Assembly (NCBI RefSeq): GCF_039537705.1
Contig: NZ_BAABBA010000002.1
Span: 62,001 to 126,000, forward strand
DNA length: 64,000 nucleotides
Source of the DNA: Georgenia daeguensis
Lineage (GTDB): Bacteria > Actinomycetota > Actinomycetes > Actinomycetales > Actinomycetaceae
Reading direction: 5' to 3'
The first letter of the stretch is position 1. Each line of letters begins with the position of its first letter. The notes under the pieces are model-generated. The model made no database searches. It was not told where the DNA came from and worked only from the letters and a program-made list of their open reading frames with translations. Positions 24,374 to 34,200 of this stretch are shown piece by piece. A program made the position numbers and the translations under genes.

Positions 24374-26494
24374 ATGCAGATCTGGCCCGGCCGCCCCTAC
24401 CCGCTGGGTGCCACCTTCGACGGTTCCGGCACCAACTTCGCCCTCTTCTCCTCCGTCGCCGAGCGCGTCGACCTGTGCCTGCTCGACGACGACGGGAACG
24501 AGGAGTGCGTCGAGCTCACCGAGGTCGACGCGCACGTCTGGCACGCCTACATCCCCACCGTGCGCCCCGGCCAGCGTTACGGCTACCGCGTCCACGGGCC
24601 CTACGACCCGGCGAACGGCCACCGGTGCGACCCGTCCAAGCTGCTGCTCGACCCGTACGCCAAGGCGATCGACGGCCAGATCGACGGCGACCAGTCGCTG
24701 TACTCCTACCGGTTCGACGACCCGGAGGAGCGGTGCGAGGAGGACTCGGCCGGCCACACCATGGTCTCGGTGGTCATCAACCCGTTCTTCGACTGGGGCT
24801 ACGACCGCCCGCCGAACCTCGAGTACCACGACACCGTCATCTACGAGGCCCACGTCAAGGGCCTGACGCAGCTGCACCCGGACGTGCCCGAGGAGCTGCG
24901 CGGGACGTACGCGGGCATGGCCCATCCCGCGGTGATCCAGCACCTCGTGGACCTGGGGGTCACGGCGATCGAGCTCATGCCGGTGCACCAGTTCGTCAAC
25001 GACCCGCACCTGCAGGAGAAGGGCCTGAGCAACTACTGGGGCTACAACTCCATCGGGTTCTTCGCCCCGCACAACGGCTACGCGGCCTACGGCACGCGCG
25101 GCGAGCAGGTCGACGAGTTCAAGACCATGGTCAAGGCCCTGCACGAGGCCGGTATCGAGGTCATCCTCGACGTGGTCTACAACCACACGGCCGAGGGCAA
25201 CCATCTCGGCCCCACGCTGTCCTTCCGGGGCATCGACAACCGCTCGTACTACCGGCTGGTCGAGGGCGACGAGGCGCACTACTTCGACACCACGGGCACC
25301 GGCAACTCGCTGCTGATGCGCTCGCCCCACACGCTGCAGATGATCATGGACTCGCTGCGGTACTGGATCGAGGAGATGCACGTCGACGGGTTCCGGTTCG
25401 ACCTGGCCTCGACCCTGGCGCGCGAGCTGCACGCCGTGGACCGCCTCTCCGCGTTCTTCGACATCATCCAGCAGGACCCGGTGATCAACCAGGTCAAGCT
25501 CATCGCCGAGCCGTGGGACGTCGGCGAGGGCGGCTACCAGGTGGGTGGCTTCCCCCCGCTGTGGACGGAGTGGAACGGCAAGTACCGGGACACCGTCCGG
25601 GACTTCTGGCGCGGCGAGCCGTCGACCCTGGGCGAGTTCGCCAGCCGCATCACCGGCTCGGCGGACCTCTACGAGCACACCGGGCGCCGCCCGGTGGCCT
25701 CGATCAACTTCGTCACCGCCCACGACGGCTTCACCCTGCGCGACCTCGTCTCCTACAACGAGAAGCACAACGAGGCCAACGGCGAGGGCGGCGCGGACGG
25801 CGAGTCGCACAACCGGTCGTGGAACTGCGGGGTCGAGGGACCCACCGACGACCCGGCGGTCAACACCCTGCGGGCCCGCCAGCAGCGCAACTTCCTCGCG
25901 ACTCTGCTGCTGAGCCAGGGCGTGCCGATGATCGCCCACGGCGACGAGCTGGGCCGCACGCAGGAGGGCAACAACAACACCTACTGCCAGGACAACGAGC
26001 TCTCGTGGGTCAGCTGGGAGCTGGACGACGAGCGCACCGCCCTGCTCGAGTTCACGCGCAGGGTCATCGCCCTGCGCAAGGACCAGCCCGTGCTGCGCCG
26101 GCGCCGCTTCTTCGCCGGCGCCCCCTCCCACGGCGGCGAGTCCGAGATCGGCGACATCGAGTGGTTCACCCCCGGCGCCGAGCACATGGGCGACGAGGAC
26201 TGGGACACCTGGTTCGCCAAGTCCGTGATGCTCTTCCTCAACGGGCAGGCCATCCCCGAGCCGGACGGGCGGGGCGAGCGCATCGTGGGCGACTCCGTCC
26301 TCGCGCTGCTCAACGCCGCCGCCGAGCCGATCGAGTTCGAGCTCCCGGGACCCGACTACGGCGCACGCTGGGCCATCGCGCTGGACACGACCGCCACGGA
26401 GACGGTCGGCGACGAGCACGAGCCCGGTGCGAGGCTGACCGTCGAGGGCCGCGGCGTCGTCGTCCTGCTCACCTCCGAGGAGGCGGGCGAGTGA
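24374..26494 (+). CDS. glgX: Glycogen debranching enzyme GlgX/TreX
   Basis: GH13 isoamylase-type enzyme that cuts alpha-1,6 branches of glycogen. 706 aa from ATG 24374. N-terminal CBM48-like region (PLGATFDGSGTNFALFSSVA), then the catalytic barrel: DVVYNHTAEGNHLGP (region II start), the nucleophile in VDGFRFDLASTLARE, the acid/base in LIAEPWDVGEGGYQVG, and NFVTAHDGFTLRDLVSYNEK. First of a three-gene chain with treY and treZ (GTGA overlap), so it likely supplies linear maltodextrins for trehalose synthesis, as TreX does. Confidence 0.96.
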   Translation: MQIWPGRPYPLGATFDGSGTNFALFSSVAERVDLCLLDDDGNEECVELTEVDAHVWHAYIPTVRPGQRYGYRVHGPYDPANGHRCDPSKLLLDPYAKAIDGQIDGDQSLYSYRFDDPEERCEEDSAGHTMVSVVINPFFDWGYDRPPNLEYHDTVIYEAHVKGLTQLHPDVPEELRGTYAGMAHPAVIQHLVDLGVTAIELMPVHQFVNDPHLQEKGLSNYWGYNSIGFFAPHNGYAAYGTRGEQVDEFKTMVKALHEAGIEVILDVVYNHTAEGNHLGPTLSFRGIDNRSYYRLVEGDEAHYFDTTGTGNSLLMRSPHTLQMIMDSLRYWIEEMHVDGFRFDLASTLARELHAVDRLSAFFDIIQQDPVINQVKLIAEPWDVGEGGYQVGGFPPLWTEWNGKYRDTVRDFWRGEPSTLGEFASRITGSADLYEHTGRRPVASINFVTAHDGFTLRDLVSYNEKHNEANGEGGADGESHNRSWNCGVEGPTDDPAVNTLRARQQRNFLATLLLSQGVPMIAHGDELGRTQEGNNNTYCQDNELSWVSWELDDERTALLEFTRRVIALRKDQPVLRRRRFFAGAPSHGGESEIGDIEWFTPGAEHMGDEDWDTWFAKSVMLFLNGQAIPEPDGRGERIVGDSVLALLNAAAEPIEFELPGPDYGARWAIALDTTATETVGDEHEPGARLTVEGRGVVVLLTSEEAGE

Positions 26495-29028
26495 GCGAGG
26501 CCCGCCACGACACGGACCCCGCCGCCGCGCACCACCCCGGGCCGGCCGGCGCCCACCTCCCGGGACCGGGCCGCCGTCTGCCCGTGAGCACCTACCGGCT
26601 CCAGCTCGGGCCGGACCTGACGTTCGCCGACGCCGAGGCCGCGCTGCCCTACCTGGACGCGCTGGGCGTGACGGACCTCTACCTCTCCCCCGTGCTCCAG
26701 GCGGCGCCCGGCTCCACGCACGGCTACGACGTGGTCGACCACAGCCGCATCAGCGAGGTCATGGGCGGGCGCGCTGGCCTGGAGCGGCTCGCCGCCGCCG
26801 CCCACGCCCGCGGCATGGGCGTCGTCGTCGACGTGGTCCCGAACCACATGGCGGTGCCCACGCCGGTGTGGCACAACCGTGCCCTGTGGTCCCTGCTGCG
26901 GCTGGGCGCGGCCTCCCCCTACGCCGCCTGGTTCGACGTCGACCTCGAGGACGGCGACGGGCTCCTCATGCCGGTGCTGGGCTCGCGCATCGGCGACGTC
27001 CTGGCCTCGGGCGAGCTCGTCCTGGACCGCCTGGTCGTCCCCACCGAGCCCGACGCCGGCGAGCAGGCCGTCCTGCGCTACTACGACCACGTCTTCCCGG
27101 TCCGGCCGGAGACCGAGCAGCTGCCGCTGGCCGAGCTCGTGGAGCGGCAGCACTACCGGCTGGCGTACTGGCGTGTCGCGGACGAGGAGCTGAACTACCG
27201 GCGCTTCTTCGACGTGGGCACGCTCGCCGCCGTGCGGGTGGAGGACGCGCAGGTCTTCGAGGCGACGCACGCCCTCCTGCTCGAGCTGTTCGACGCCGGC
27301 GTGATCGACGCGTTCCGCATCGATCACCCGGACGGTCTGGCGGACCCGCGCGGCTACCTGCGCCGGCTGCACGAGGCGACGGGCGGGGCCTGGGTGGCCG
27401 CCGAGAAGATCCTCGAGGGCGACGAGGAGCTGCCCGAGGACTGGCCCGTGGCCGGCACCACCGGCTACGACGCCGCCTGGCGGCTGCACGCGCTGCAGGT
27501 GGACCCGGCCGGGGCAGTGCCGCTCGCCGGACTCATGCAGGAGCTCACCGGCGACCCGGCGAACCTGCCCGCGATGATCGAGACGGCGAAGCGGCAGATC
27601 GTCTCCACCTCCCTGTACGCGGAGACCGACCGGCTCGCCCGGCTGCTGGCGGACATCTGCCACGACGACATCCGCCTGCGCGACCACACCTACCGCTCCC
27701 TGCTGGACTGCGTCGTCGAGCTGGTCGTCGCCTTCCCTCGCTACCGCGCCTACGTCGTGCCCGGGGAGGACGCCCCCGGCGCCGCCGAGCGACTCTTCCA
27801 CGAGGCCGCCGAGGTGGCCCGGGCGCACCTCGAGCCCGACCGGCACGACACCCTCGACGTGGTCGTCGACCTCCTGCTGGGCCGCGAGGTCGGCAGCGCC
27901 GGCCGGACCCACGAGGGCCGCCGCGCCGAGCTCATGGTCCGCTTTCCGCAGGTGTGCGGGGCCGTCATGGCCAAGGGCGTGGAGGACACCGCCTACTACC
28001 GGTGGACGCACCTGCTGAGCCTGTGCGAGGTGGGCGGCGCGCCGGACCGGTTCGGCATCGACCCCGACGAGCTGCACGGCTGGGCCGAGCGCACGGTGAC
28101 CGCCTGGCCGGCCACCATGACGGCCGGGTCCACGCACGACACCAAGCGTGGCGAGGACGTCCGCTCCCGCATCGGCGTCCTCGCCAGTCACGCCGACGCC
28201 TGGGCCGAGCTGGTCCGCGGTCTGCGCGCGGCGACGGCGGACCTGCGCCCGGCGGACCTGGACGGGCGCACGGAGAACCTGCTCTGGCAGACCCTCGCCG
28301 GCACGTGGACCGAGGACGGCCCGATCTCCGCCGAGCGGCTGCAGGCCTACCTGCTCAAGGCGGCTCGCGAGCAGAAGTCCTGGACCACGTGGACCGCGCC
28401 GGACGAGGCGCGCGAGGCGGCGATGAACCGGTACGCGGCCGCCCTGCTCGAGCACCCGGACGTGGTCGCCGGCTTCACCGCCTGGGTGGAGCGCACAGGG
28501 CCGGCCGTCCGGCGGAGCGTGCTCGGCACGAAGCTCCTCCAGCTCGCCGTCCCCGGCGTCGCGGACGTCTACCAGGGCTCGGAGATCACCCAGACCTCCC
28601 TGGTCGACCCGGACAACCGCCGCCCGGTGGACCTCGCCGCCCTCGCGGCCACCCTGTCCGAGCTGGACTCGGGCCGGGCGCCGTCGGGGCTGGACGAGGA
28701 GAAGCTGCTGCTCACCGCTGCGGCGCTGCGGCTGCGCCGGGCGCACCCGGAGGCCTTCGTCGGTGCCGAGGCGGGCTACGAGCCGCTGCCGACCACGACG
28801 GGCCACGCCGTCGCCCTGGCCCGCACGGACCCCTCGGGCCCGCGGGTGGTGGCGGTGGCCACGCGCCTCGTCGGTGACTCCGCCCCGGCCCGCGCCCACG
28901 CGGACGCGACCGTCGTCCTGCCGGACGGGACGTGGCGCGACGTGCTGACCTCTGCCACCTACGGCGGTCCGGCCCGCCTCGGCGACCTTCTGGCCACCTA
29001 CCCCGTCGCCCTCCTGGAGCGCGCATGA
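26491..29028 (+). CDS. treY: Maltooligosyl trehalose synthase
   Basis: GH13 enzyme converting the reducing-end glucose of maltodextrins into a trehalose unit. 845 aa from GTG 26491. Blocks: STYRLQLGPDLTFADAEAAL, LYLSPVLQAAPGSTHGYDVV, nucleophile region DAFRIDHPDGLADPRGYL, WVAAEKILEGDEELPEDWPV, and MTAGSTHDTKRGEDVRSRIG near 550. An unconserved His/Pro-rich N-terminus of about 30 residues precedes the core. Overlaps glgX before it and treZ after it by 4 bases. Confidence 0.96.
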   Translation: MSEARHDTDPAAAHHPGPAGAHLPGPGRRLPVSTYRLQLGPDLTFADAEAALPYLDALGVTDLYLSPVLQAAPGSTHGYDVVDHSRISEVMGGRAGLERLAAAAHARGMGVVVDVVPNHMAVPTPVWHNRALWSLLRLGAASPYAAWFDVDLEDGDGLLMPVLGSRIGDVLASGELVLDRLVVPTEPDAGEQAVLRYYDHVFPVRPETEQLPLAELVERQHYRLAYWRVADEELNYRRFFDVGTLAAVRVEDAQVFEATHALLLELFDAGVIDAFRIDHPDGLADPRGYLRRLHEATGGAWVAAEKILEGDEELPEDWPVAGTTGYDAAWRLHALQVDPAGAVPLAGLMQELTGDPANLPAMIETAKRQIVSTSLYAETDRLARLLADICHDDIRLRDHTYRSLLDCVVELVVAFPRYRAYVVPGEDAPGAAERLFHEAAEVARAHLEPDRHDTLDVVVDLLLGREVGSAGRTHEGRRAELMVRFPQVCGAVMAKGVEDTAYYRWTHLLSLCEVGGAPDRFGIDPDELHGWAERTVTAWPATMTAGSTHDTKRGEDVRSRIGVLASHADAWAELVRGLRAATADLRPADLDGRTENLLWQTLAGTWTEDGPISAERLQAYLLKAAREQKSWTTWTAPDEAREAAMNRYAAALLEHPDVVAGFTAWVERTGPAVRRSVLGTKLLQLAVPGVADVYQGSEITQTSLVDPDNRRPVDLAALAATLSELDSGRAPSGLDEEKLLLTAAALRLRRAHPEAFVGAEAGYEPLPTTTGHAVALARTDPSGPRVVAVATRLVGDSAPARAHADATVVLPDGTWRDVLTSATYGGPARLGDLLATYPVALLERA

Positions 29029-30803
29029 CCACCGAGAAGCTGAGGGTCTGGGCGCAGGCCGCGTCCGCCGTCGACCTGATCCTCCCCGGCAGCGGGGAGC
29101 CCTCGCGCCTCCCCATGACCCTCGAGGAGGGCGGCTGGTGGGGCGCCCCCTCGACGGTGCCGCCCGGTACCGACTACGCCTTCTCGCTCGACGGCGGCCC
29201 GGCCATGCCAGACCCGCGCAGCCCGTGGCAGCCCCACGGGGTCCACGGCCCCTCGCGGACCTTCGACGCCGGCGCGCACGACTGGTCCGACGGCGGCTGG
29301 GCGGGCCGGTCGGTGCTCGGCGCCGTCGTCTACGAGCTCCACGTGGGCACCTTCACCCCGGAGGGCACCCTGGACGCCGCAGCGGGGCGGCTCGACCACC
29401 TCGCCGCCCTCGGCGTGGACATGGTCGAGCTCATGCCGGTCGCCGCGTTCCCCGGCGTCCACGGCTGGGGCTACGACGGCGTCGCGCTGTACGCGGTGCA
29501 CGACCCCTACGGCGGCCCCGCGGCGCTGCAGCGCTTCGTCGACGCGGCCCACGCCCGCGGCATCGCCGTGTGCCTCGACGTCGTCTACAACCACCTCGGC
29601 CCCTCGGGGAACTACCTCGGCGCCTACGGGCCCTACTTCACCGAGCGGCACCAGACGCCCTGGGGCTCGGCCGTCAACCTCGACGGCGACGACGCGGCGG
29701 AGGTCCGCGCGTACATCGTCGGCAACGCGCTGCGGTGGCTGCGGGACTTCCACGTCGACGCGCTGCGGCTCGACGCGGTGCACGCGCTCGTGGACGACTC
29801 CCCTCGCCATCTGCTGGCCGAGCTCGCGGACGCCGTCGCCGAGCTCGAGGCGGAGGTGGTCCGGCCGCTCTCGCTCGTCGCCGAGTCCGACCTCAACGAC
29901 GCGCGGATGGTCACCCCCACGGCCCAGGGCGGGCTGGGGATGACGGCCCAGTGGGACGACGACCTCCATCACGCCCTCCACGCGCTCCTCACCGGGGAGC
30001 GGCAGGGCTACTACGCCGACTTCGGCGCCGCCGCCACGCTCGCCAAGGCCCTCACCGAGGTGTTCGTCCACGCCGGGGAGTACTCCACCTTCCGGGGCAA
30101 GGTCTGGGGCGCGCCCGTCCCGCCCGAGACCGACGGGCGCCGGTTCGTCGTGTTCTCCCAGGACCACGACCAGGTGGGCAACCGCGCCCTCGGCGACCGG
30201 CCGAGCCGTACCCTCTCCCCCGGCCAGCTCGCCGCCAGCGCCGCGGTCGTGCTGCTGGGGCCCGGCACGCCGATGCTGTTCATGGGCGAGGAGTGGGGGG
30301 CGACCACGCCGTTCCAGTACTTCACCGACCATGAGGAGCCCGAGCTGGCCCGGGCCGTCCAGGAGGGGCGGGCGCGGGAGTTCGGCACCCACGGCTGGGC
30401 CGAGCTGTACGGGCACGACATCGAGGTGCCGGACCCGCAGGCCACCGCGACGGTCGAGGCGTCCCGGCTCGACTGGGACGAGCCGGCCCGCCCGGGCCAC
30501 GACCGGCTGCTCGAGTTCTACCGGGAGCTGGTGCGTCTGCGCCACGAGGAGCCGGACATCGCCTCCGGCGACCGCACCAGGACGGCGGTGCGGGTGGCCG
30601 ACGACGAGAGCTGGCTGGTGCTCGCGCGGGGCGGGATCGACGTCGTGGTCAACCTCGCCGACGGCGCCACCACCGTGCCGCTGTCCACGGCCGACGCCGG
30701 CTCGCCCCAGGTCCTGCTCTCGTGGGGCGAGGCGGGGCTGACGCACGACGGCACGTCGCTCACGCTGCAGGGGCCCGGCGTCGCGGTGGTGCGGACCGCC
30801 TGA
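29025..30803 (+). CDS. treZ: Maltooligosyl trehalose trehalohydrolase
   Basis: GH13 enzyme releasing trehalose from maltooligosyl trehalose. 592 aa from ATG 29025 (ATGA overlap with treY). N-terminal CBM48-like domain, then VVYELHVGTFTPEGTLDAAA, CLDVVYNHLGPSGNYLGAYG, nucleophile in FHVDALRLDAVHALVDDSP, acid in SLVAESDLNDARMV, and VVFSQDHDQVGNRALGDRPS. With glgX and treY it completes the TreX-TreY-TreZ route to trehalose, a common actinobacterial osmoprotectant. Its stop is 4 bases from the convergent jetD remnant. Confidence 0.96.
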   Translation: MTTEKLRVWAQAASAVDLILPGSGEPSRLPMTLEEGGWWGAPSTVPPGTDYAFSLDGGPAMPDPRSPWQPHGVHGPSRTFDAGAHDWSDGGWAGRSVLGAVVYELHVGTFTPEGTLDAAAGRLDHLAALGVDMVELMPVAAFPGVHGWGYDGVALYAVHDPYGGPAALQRFVDAAHARGIAVCLDVVYNHLGPSGNYLGAYGPYFTERHQTPWGSAVNLDGDDAAEVRAYIVGNALRWLRDFHVDALRLDAVHALVDDSPRHLLAELADAVAELEAEVVRPLSLVAESDLNDARMVTPTAQGGLGMTAQWDDDLHHALHALLTGERQGYYADFGAAATLAKALTEVFVHAGEYSTFRGKVWGAPVPPETDGRRFVVFSQDHDQVGNRALGDRPSRTLSPGQLAASAAVVLLGPGTPMLFMGEEWGATTPFQYFTDHEEPELARAVQEGRAREFGTHGWAELYGHDIEVPDPQATATVEASRLDWDEPARPGHDRLLEFYRELVRLRHEEPDIASGDRTRTAVRVADDESWLVLARGGIDVVVNLADGATTVPLSTADAGSPQVLLSWGEAGLTHDGTSLTLQGPGVAVVRTA

Positions 30804-30807
30804 CGGC

Positions 30808-31280
30808 TCAGACTCCAGGGGCCCTCAGATCGGCGAGCAGGCCGCCGAGCTGCGACTCCTCGTGGATCGCAGCCCCGTGCGTGGTCATCGCCGTCGCGAG
30901 CCGAGGGTCCCACGGGGTGGCGGGTACCGGGCCGCTGAGCGGGAACCGCACACGCTCGTCGATATGACCGAGCACCGAGAGGTAGTCCTCCGCGCCGAAG
31001 CGCCAGGGGCGCACGCCGCGGGCGAAGAGCCTTGGCGCCATCGCCAGGCCGGCGACGTCGAAGTCGCCGTGGTAGCGCACGTCCGCGCTGGCGGTGATAA
31101 GTGCTTCGACGACCCGGACGGCCACGAGCGGCGGGTTGCCCGCGGTGCACAGCAGCGCACCGGGTACTCCGGCGCGTGCGTGCGCACTGCGTGCCACAAC
31201 CGGTCGAGAGACGGGTCACCGAGATACGCGCGCAGCGCGGGAGGCAGCACCGCGGCGTGCCCCGGACCGGGGCAGCTCAT
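30808..31280 (-). pseudogene. jetD remnant: Wadjet nuclease subunit, frameshifted and internally deleted
   Basis: The ATG at 31280 overlaps the jetC stop (ATGA) and starts a plausible N-terminus, MSCPGPGHAAVLPPALRAYL then GDPSLDRLWHAVRTHA, but this frame soon leaves any family likeness. The true C-terminal DUF2399 (TIGR02679, Toprim-like) half continues in another frame, from about GALLCTAGNPPLV through ADVRYHGDFDVAGLAM and VRPWRFGAEDYLSVLGHI to the stop at 30808. Only about 155 codons remain of a family usually near 400, so roughly 230-260 residues of the middle are gone. The DFD motif survives; the preceding acidic site and winged-helix part do not. A 129-codon GTG-started product (31197-30808) could be made, but nuclease function is unlikely. 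Confidence 0.85.
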
Positions 31281-34200
31281 ACCGTCAGGTGCCGGTTGCG
31301 GCCGTCCCAGTGGGTGTGGACGGCGACGGCGGCGGTGCCCTCCGCGCGGAGGATCTCGTACTCGTCGGCGCACGGGACCTGGGGGTAGGTGACCCACAGG
31401 TTGTGCGCCGTCATGCAGAAGTCGAGGTCGAGGCGTACCAGCAGGCCCATGAGCTCACCGATGGTCGGGTCGTCGACCTTGGCGAAGGCGTCGTCGAGGA
31501 GCACCAGGCGCAGTGCCGTCTCGCCCAGGCCCGAGAGGTACGCGTCCGCCGCGGCGAAGAGGGTCACGTAGGAGACGAACCGCGTCTCCCCCTGGGACAG
31601 CTTGGCCCTCCCCCGGAGCTCGCGCCGGTCGTTCGCGCCCGGGCCGAGGATGGTCACCCGCATCTGGTGCCAGTCGCGGTAGTCGAGGGCGCTCTTGAGG
31701 TGGTGGGCGTAACCGGCCGTCTCGTCGAGGGCGAACTGCTCGTCCACCTGCTCGCGCAGCAGACCGATCAGCTCCTCGGTGCGTTCGCCCGGCCGCACGG
31801 GCGCGGCTGTCCGAACGAGCTCCTTGATGCGGTGGACCCGGCTGCCTTCGGGCGCGTCCAGCACCCACGCCAGCCGCACCCCGATGCCGTGGCTGGTGCT
31901 GATGCTGCGCAGGCTCTCGTTCATCGCCGTCACGAGCTGCTCGGACTGTGCCAGGCGCCGGCGCAGCTCCTCCCCCACCCCGCCGACGACGAAGTTGGTG
32001 AAGACCTCGTGCTCCCGGTTGGTCAGGGCCTCGCGCGCCCGCTCGACGCGCGCGCCCAGGTCGGCGGCAGCCTCCGCCACCGGGCGCCGGCCGGCGCTGT
32101 CGACCAGCTCGACGAGGTGGACGTCCTCGGCGACGGTCGGCACGACGTCGAAGCCGCCCTGCAGCTCGGCCTCGAGCTTCTGCCGGGCGCGCAGCAGGGC
32201 GTTGAGATCCGCGGTGCCGCTCCCGGCGACGGCGGACCGCACCGCGTCGGCGGCGGCTCGGACGCTCTCCGGCGTGACCGGTCCGTCGACCGGCAGGTCC
32301 AGCTCCCCGCCACCGGCCGCCGCCACCACACCCGGCAGAGCCACCTGCCGGCGCAACCTCTCCACCGCGCCGGTGAGCTGAGCCCCCGCCGCGGCTGCGG
32401 CCTCCGCAGCGGTCTCGGCGTCCCGGCGCGCCACGGCCTCCTTCTCGCCGAGCCTCTGGGCGCCGACCCGCGCGTCGCGCAGCTCACGGCCGACGTGCCG
32501 CTGCTCCTCCTCGGTCGCGGCCAGCCGCCGGTGGACCTCACCTGCCTCCTGCCCGAGGCTCTCGGTCAGCGCCTCGACCTCGGCCGCCTCGCGGTGCCAC
32601 TCGTCCCAGGCCTCCTCGGCACGGAGCTCTGCCTCGGCGCGGCGTTCCCGGTGCCCGGCCAGTCGCGCCACCTCCTCGGCGTGCCGGTCCCGGCGCCGGG
32701 CGAGTGCGGTCAGCGCGGCAGCGCCGGCCCGGCACGCCTCCTGGGCGGCCCGCGCGGTGTCACGTACCCCGCGCAGCCCGTCGGCGTCGTGCGGCAGGCC
32801 GTGCCGGTCGCACAGCTGCCGATGGGTTGCCTCCTGGGCCTTCCATGCGGCACGCAGCTCGCGGGCGCGCTCGGTGAGCCGGGCCGCCTCGGCGCGGCTG
32901 CGCGCCGCCTGGCGTGCCGCCGCGACGGCGAGGGTGCGGGCGTCGGCGAGCGCGGCGCCGGTGGGGGCGGTCCGGACGTGTGCGGTCAGGGCGGCGCGGG
33001 CGGCAGCGAGCCGGTCGCGGGCGGCGGCCCGGTCGGCCTCCCGCAGGTCGAGGGCGGCCAGCTCGTCGTCGATCTGCGCGAGGCGGGCGGCACGGGCCGC
33101 GGCGCGGGCCGCGGCACCGATGTGCCGGGCGGCGTCCGTGCGGTGCCGACCGCGCAGCGGCCCGTTGCCCCAGGAGCCGTCCACGTCGACCCAGGTGGTG
33201 TGACTGTCGCGGCCCAGGCCGACGCGCGCGAGGACGGCGGACACGGCGGCCGCCGGCACACCGGCGGCGGGGTCTGGCACGAGGGCGGCCCGGAGCGGGT
33301 GCTGAGCGGGCGGGGCGGCCGGGGTGAGCAACGTCTGGCCGTCCTCGGCCACCAGCGTGCCGTCGGCGCTCAGCCCGGCGCCGAGCAGGCCGGCGGAGAG
33401 CAGCGCCGCCTCGAGCCCCGCCTTGTCGGTGTCGCTCAGGCCGTCCGCGAAGTCCACGGCACGCCACAGCGGCTCGGCCCCCTCGGGCAGTGCCCTCACC
33501 CAGGGGGCGGCGGGCGGCTCGGGGTCCTGCGCGGCGAGCAGCCCCCGCTGCTCGTGCGCCAGCTCCTCGCGCCGGGCCACGTCGGCCTGCTCCGCGGCGT
33601 CGAGACCCGCACCGGTGCGCGCGAGCCGGTCGCGGGCGGGCTCGGCCGCCTCGGTGGCCACCCGGTCGAGCTCGTCGAGCCGGAGACCGTGCGGGTCCTC
33701 GGCCCCGGCCTCGGCGGCCCGGACGTCGCCGGTGAGCAGGTCGGCGTCGAGCAGGAGTGGCCCGACGGCGGTGGCGGGCCAGTCCACCTCGCCGAGCAGC
33801 TGGGCGGTGGTGTCCTGGGCGACCCACTGCCGCCACGCGCCCGCAAGCGCGCGGGCGACGTCGTCGCGGTCCTGGCTGCGCCCGGCGGCCGCTGTCTCGT
33901 CCGCGGCCCGGCGCTCCTCCGCCTCTCCGGCGGCCGCGTCGGCGTGGTCCGCATCGGTCCGGGCGCGGGCGAGCTCGACGGCACCCTGGAGCCGGTTTCC
34001 CGCCTCGCCGGCTCGCGCCTGCGCGGCGGAGGCGACCTCGTGGGCGCGCGCGGCGGCGTCCTCGAGGTCGGCCGGCGTGAGCAGGAGGTGCTGGGCCGCC
34101 GGCCGCTGCCGGGGCTGCGGCTCGCCCTCGAGCCGGGTCCGCACCGGTTCCACGGTGCCGCCCACGGTCTCGACGCCGGCCTCCAGGGGGCCGGGCAGGG

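Noticed and set aside
24083..26419. 778-codon leftward open frame opposite glgX
   Set aside because: Shadow of a strongly conserved GH13 gene; low-complexity Val/Leu/Asp/Gln text without family likeness.
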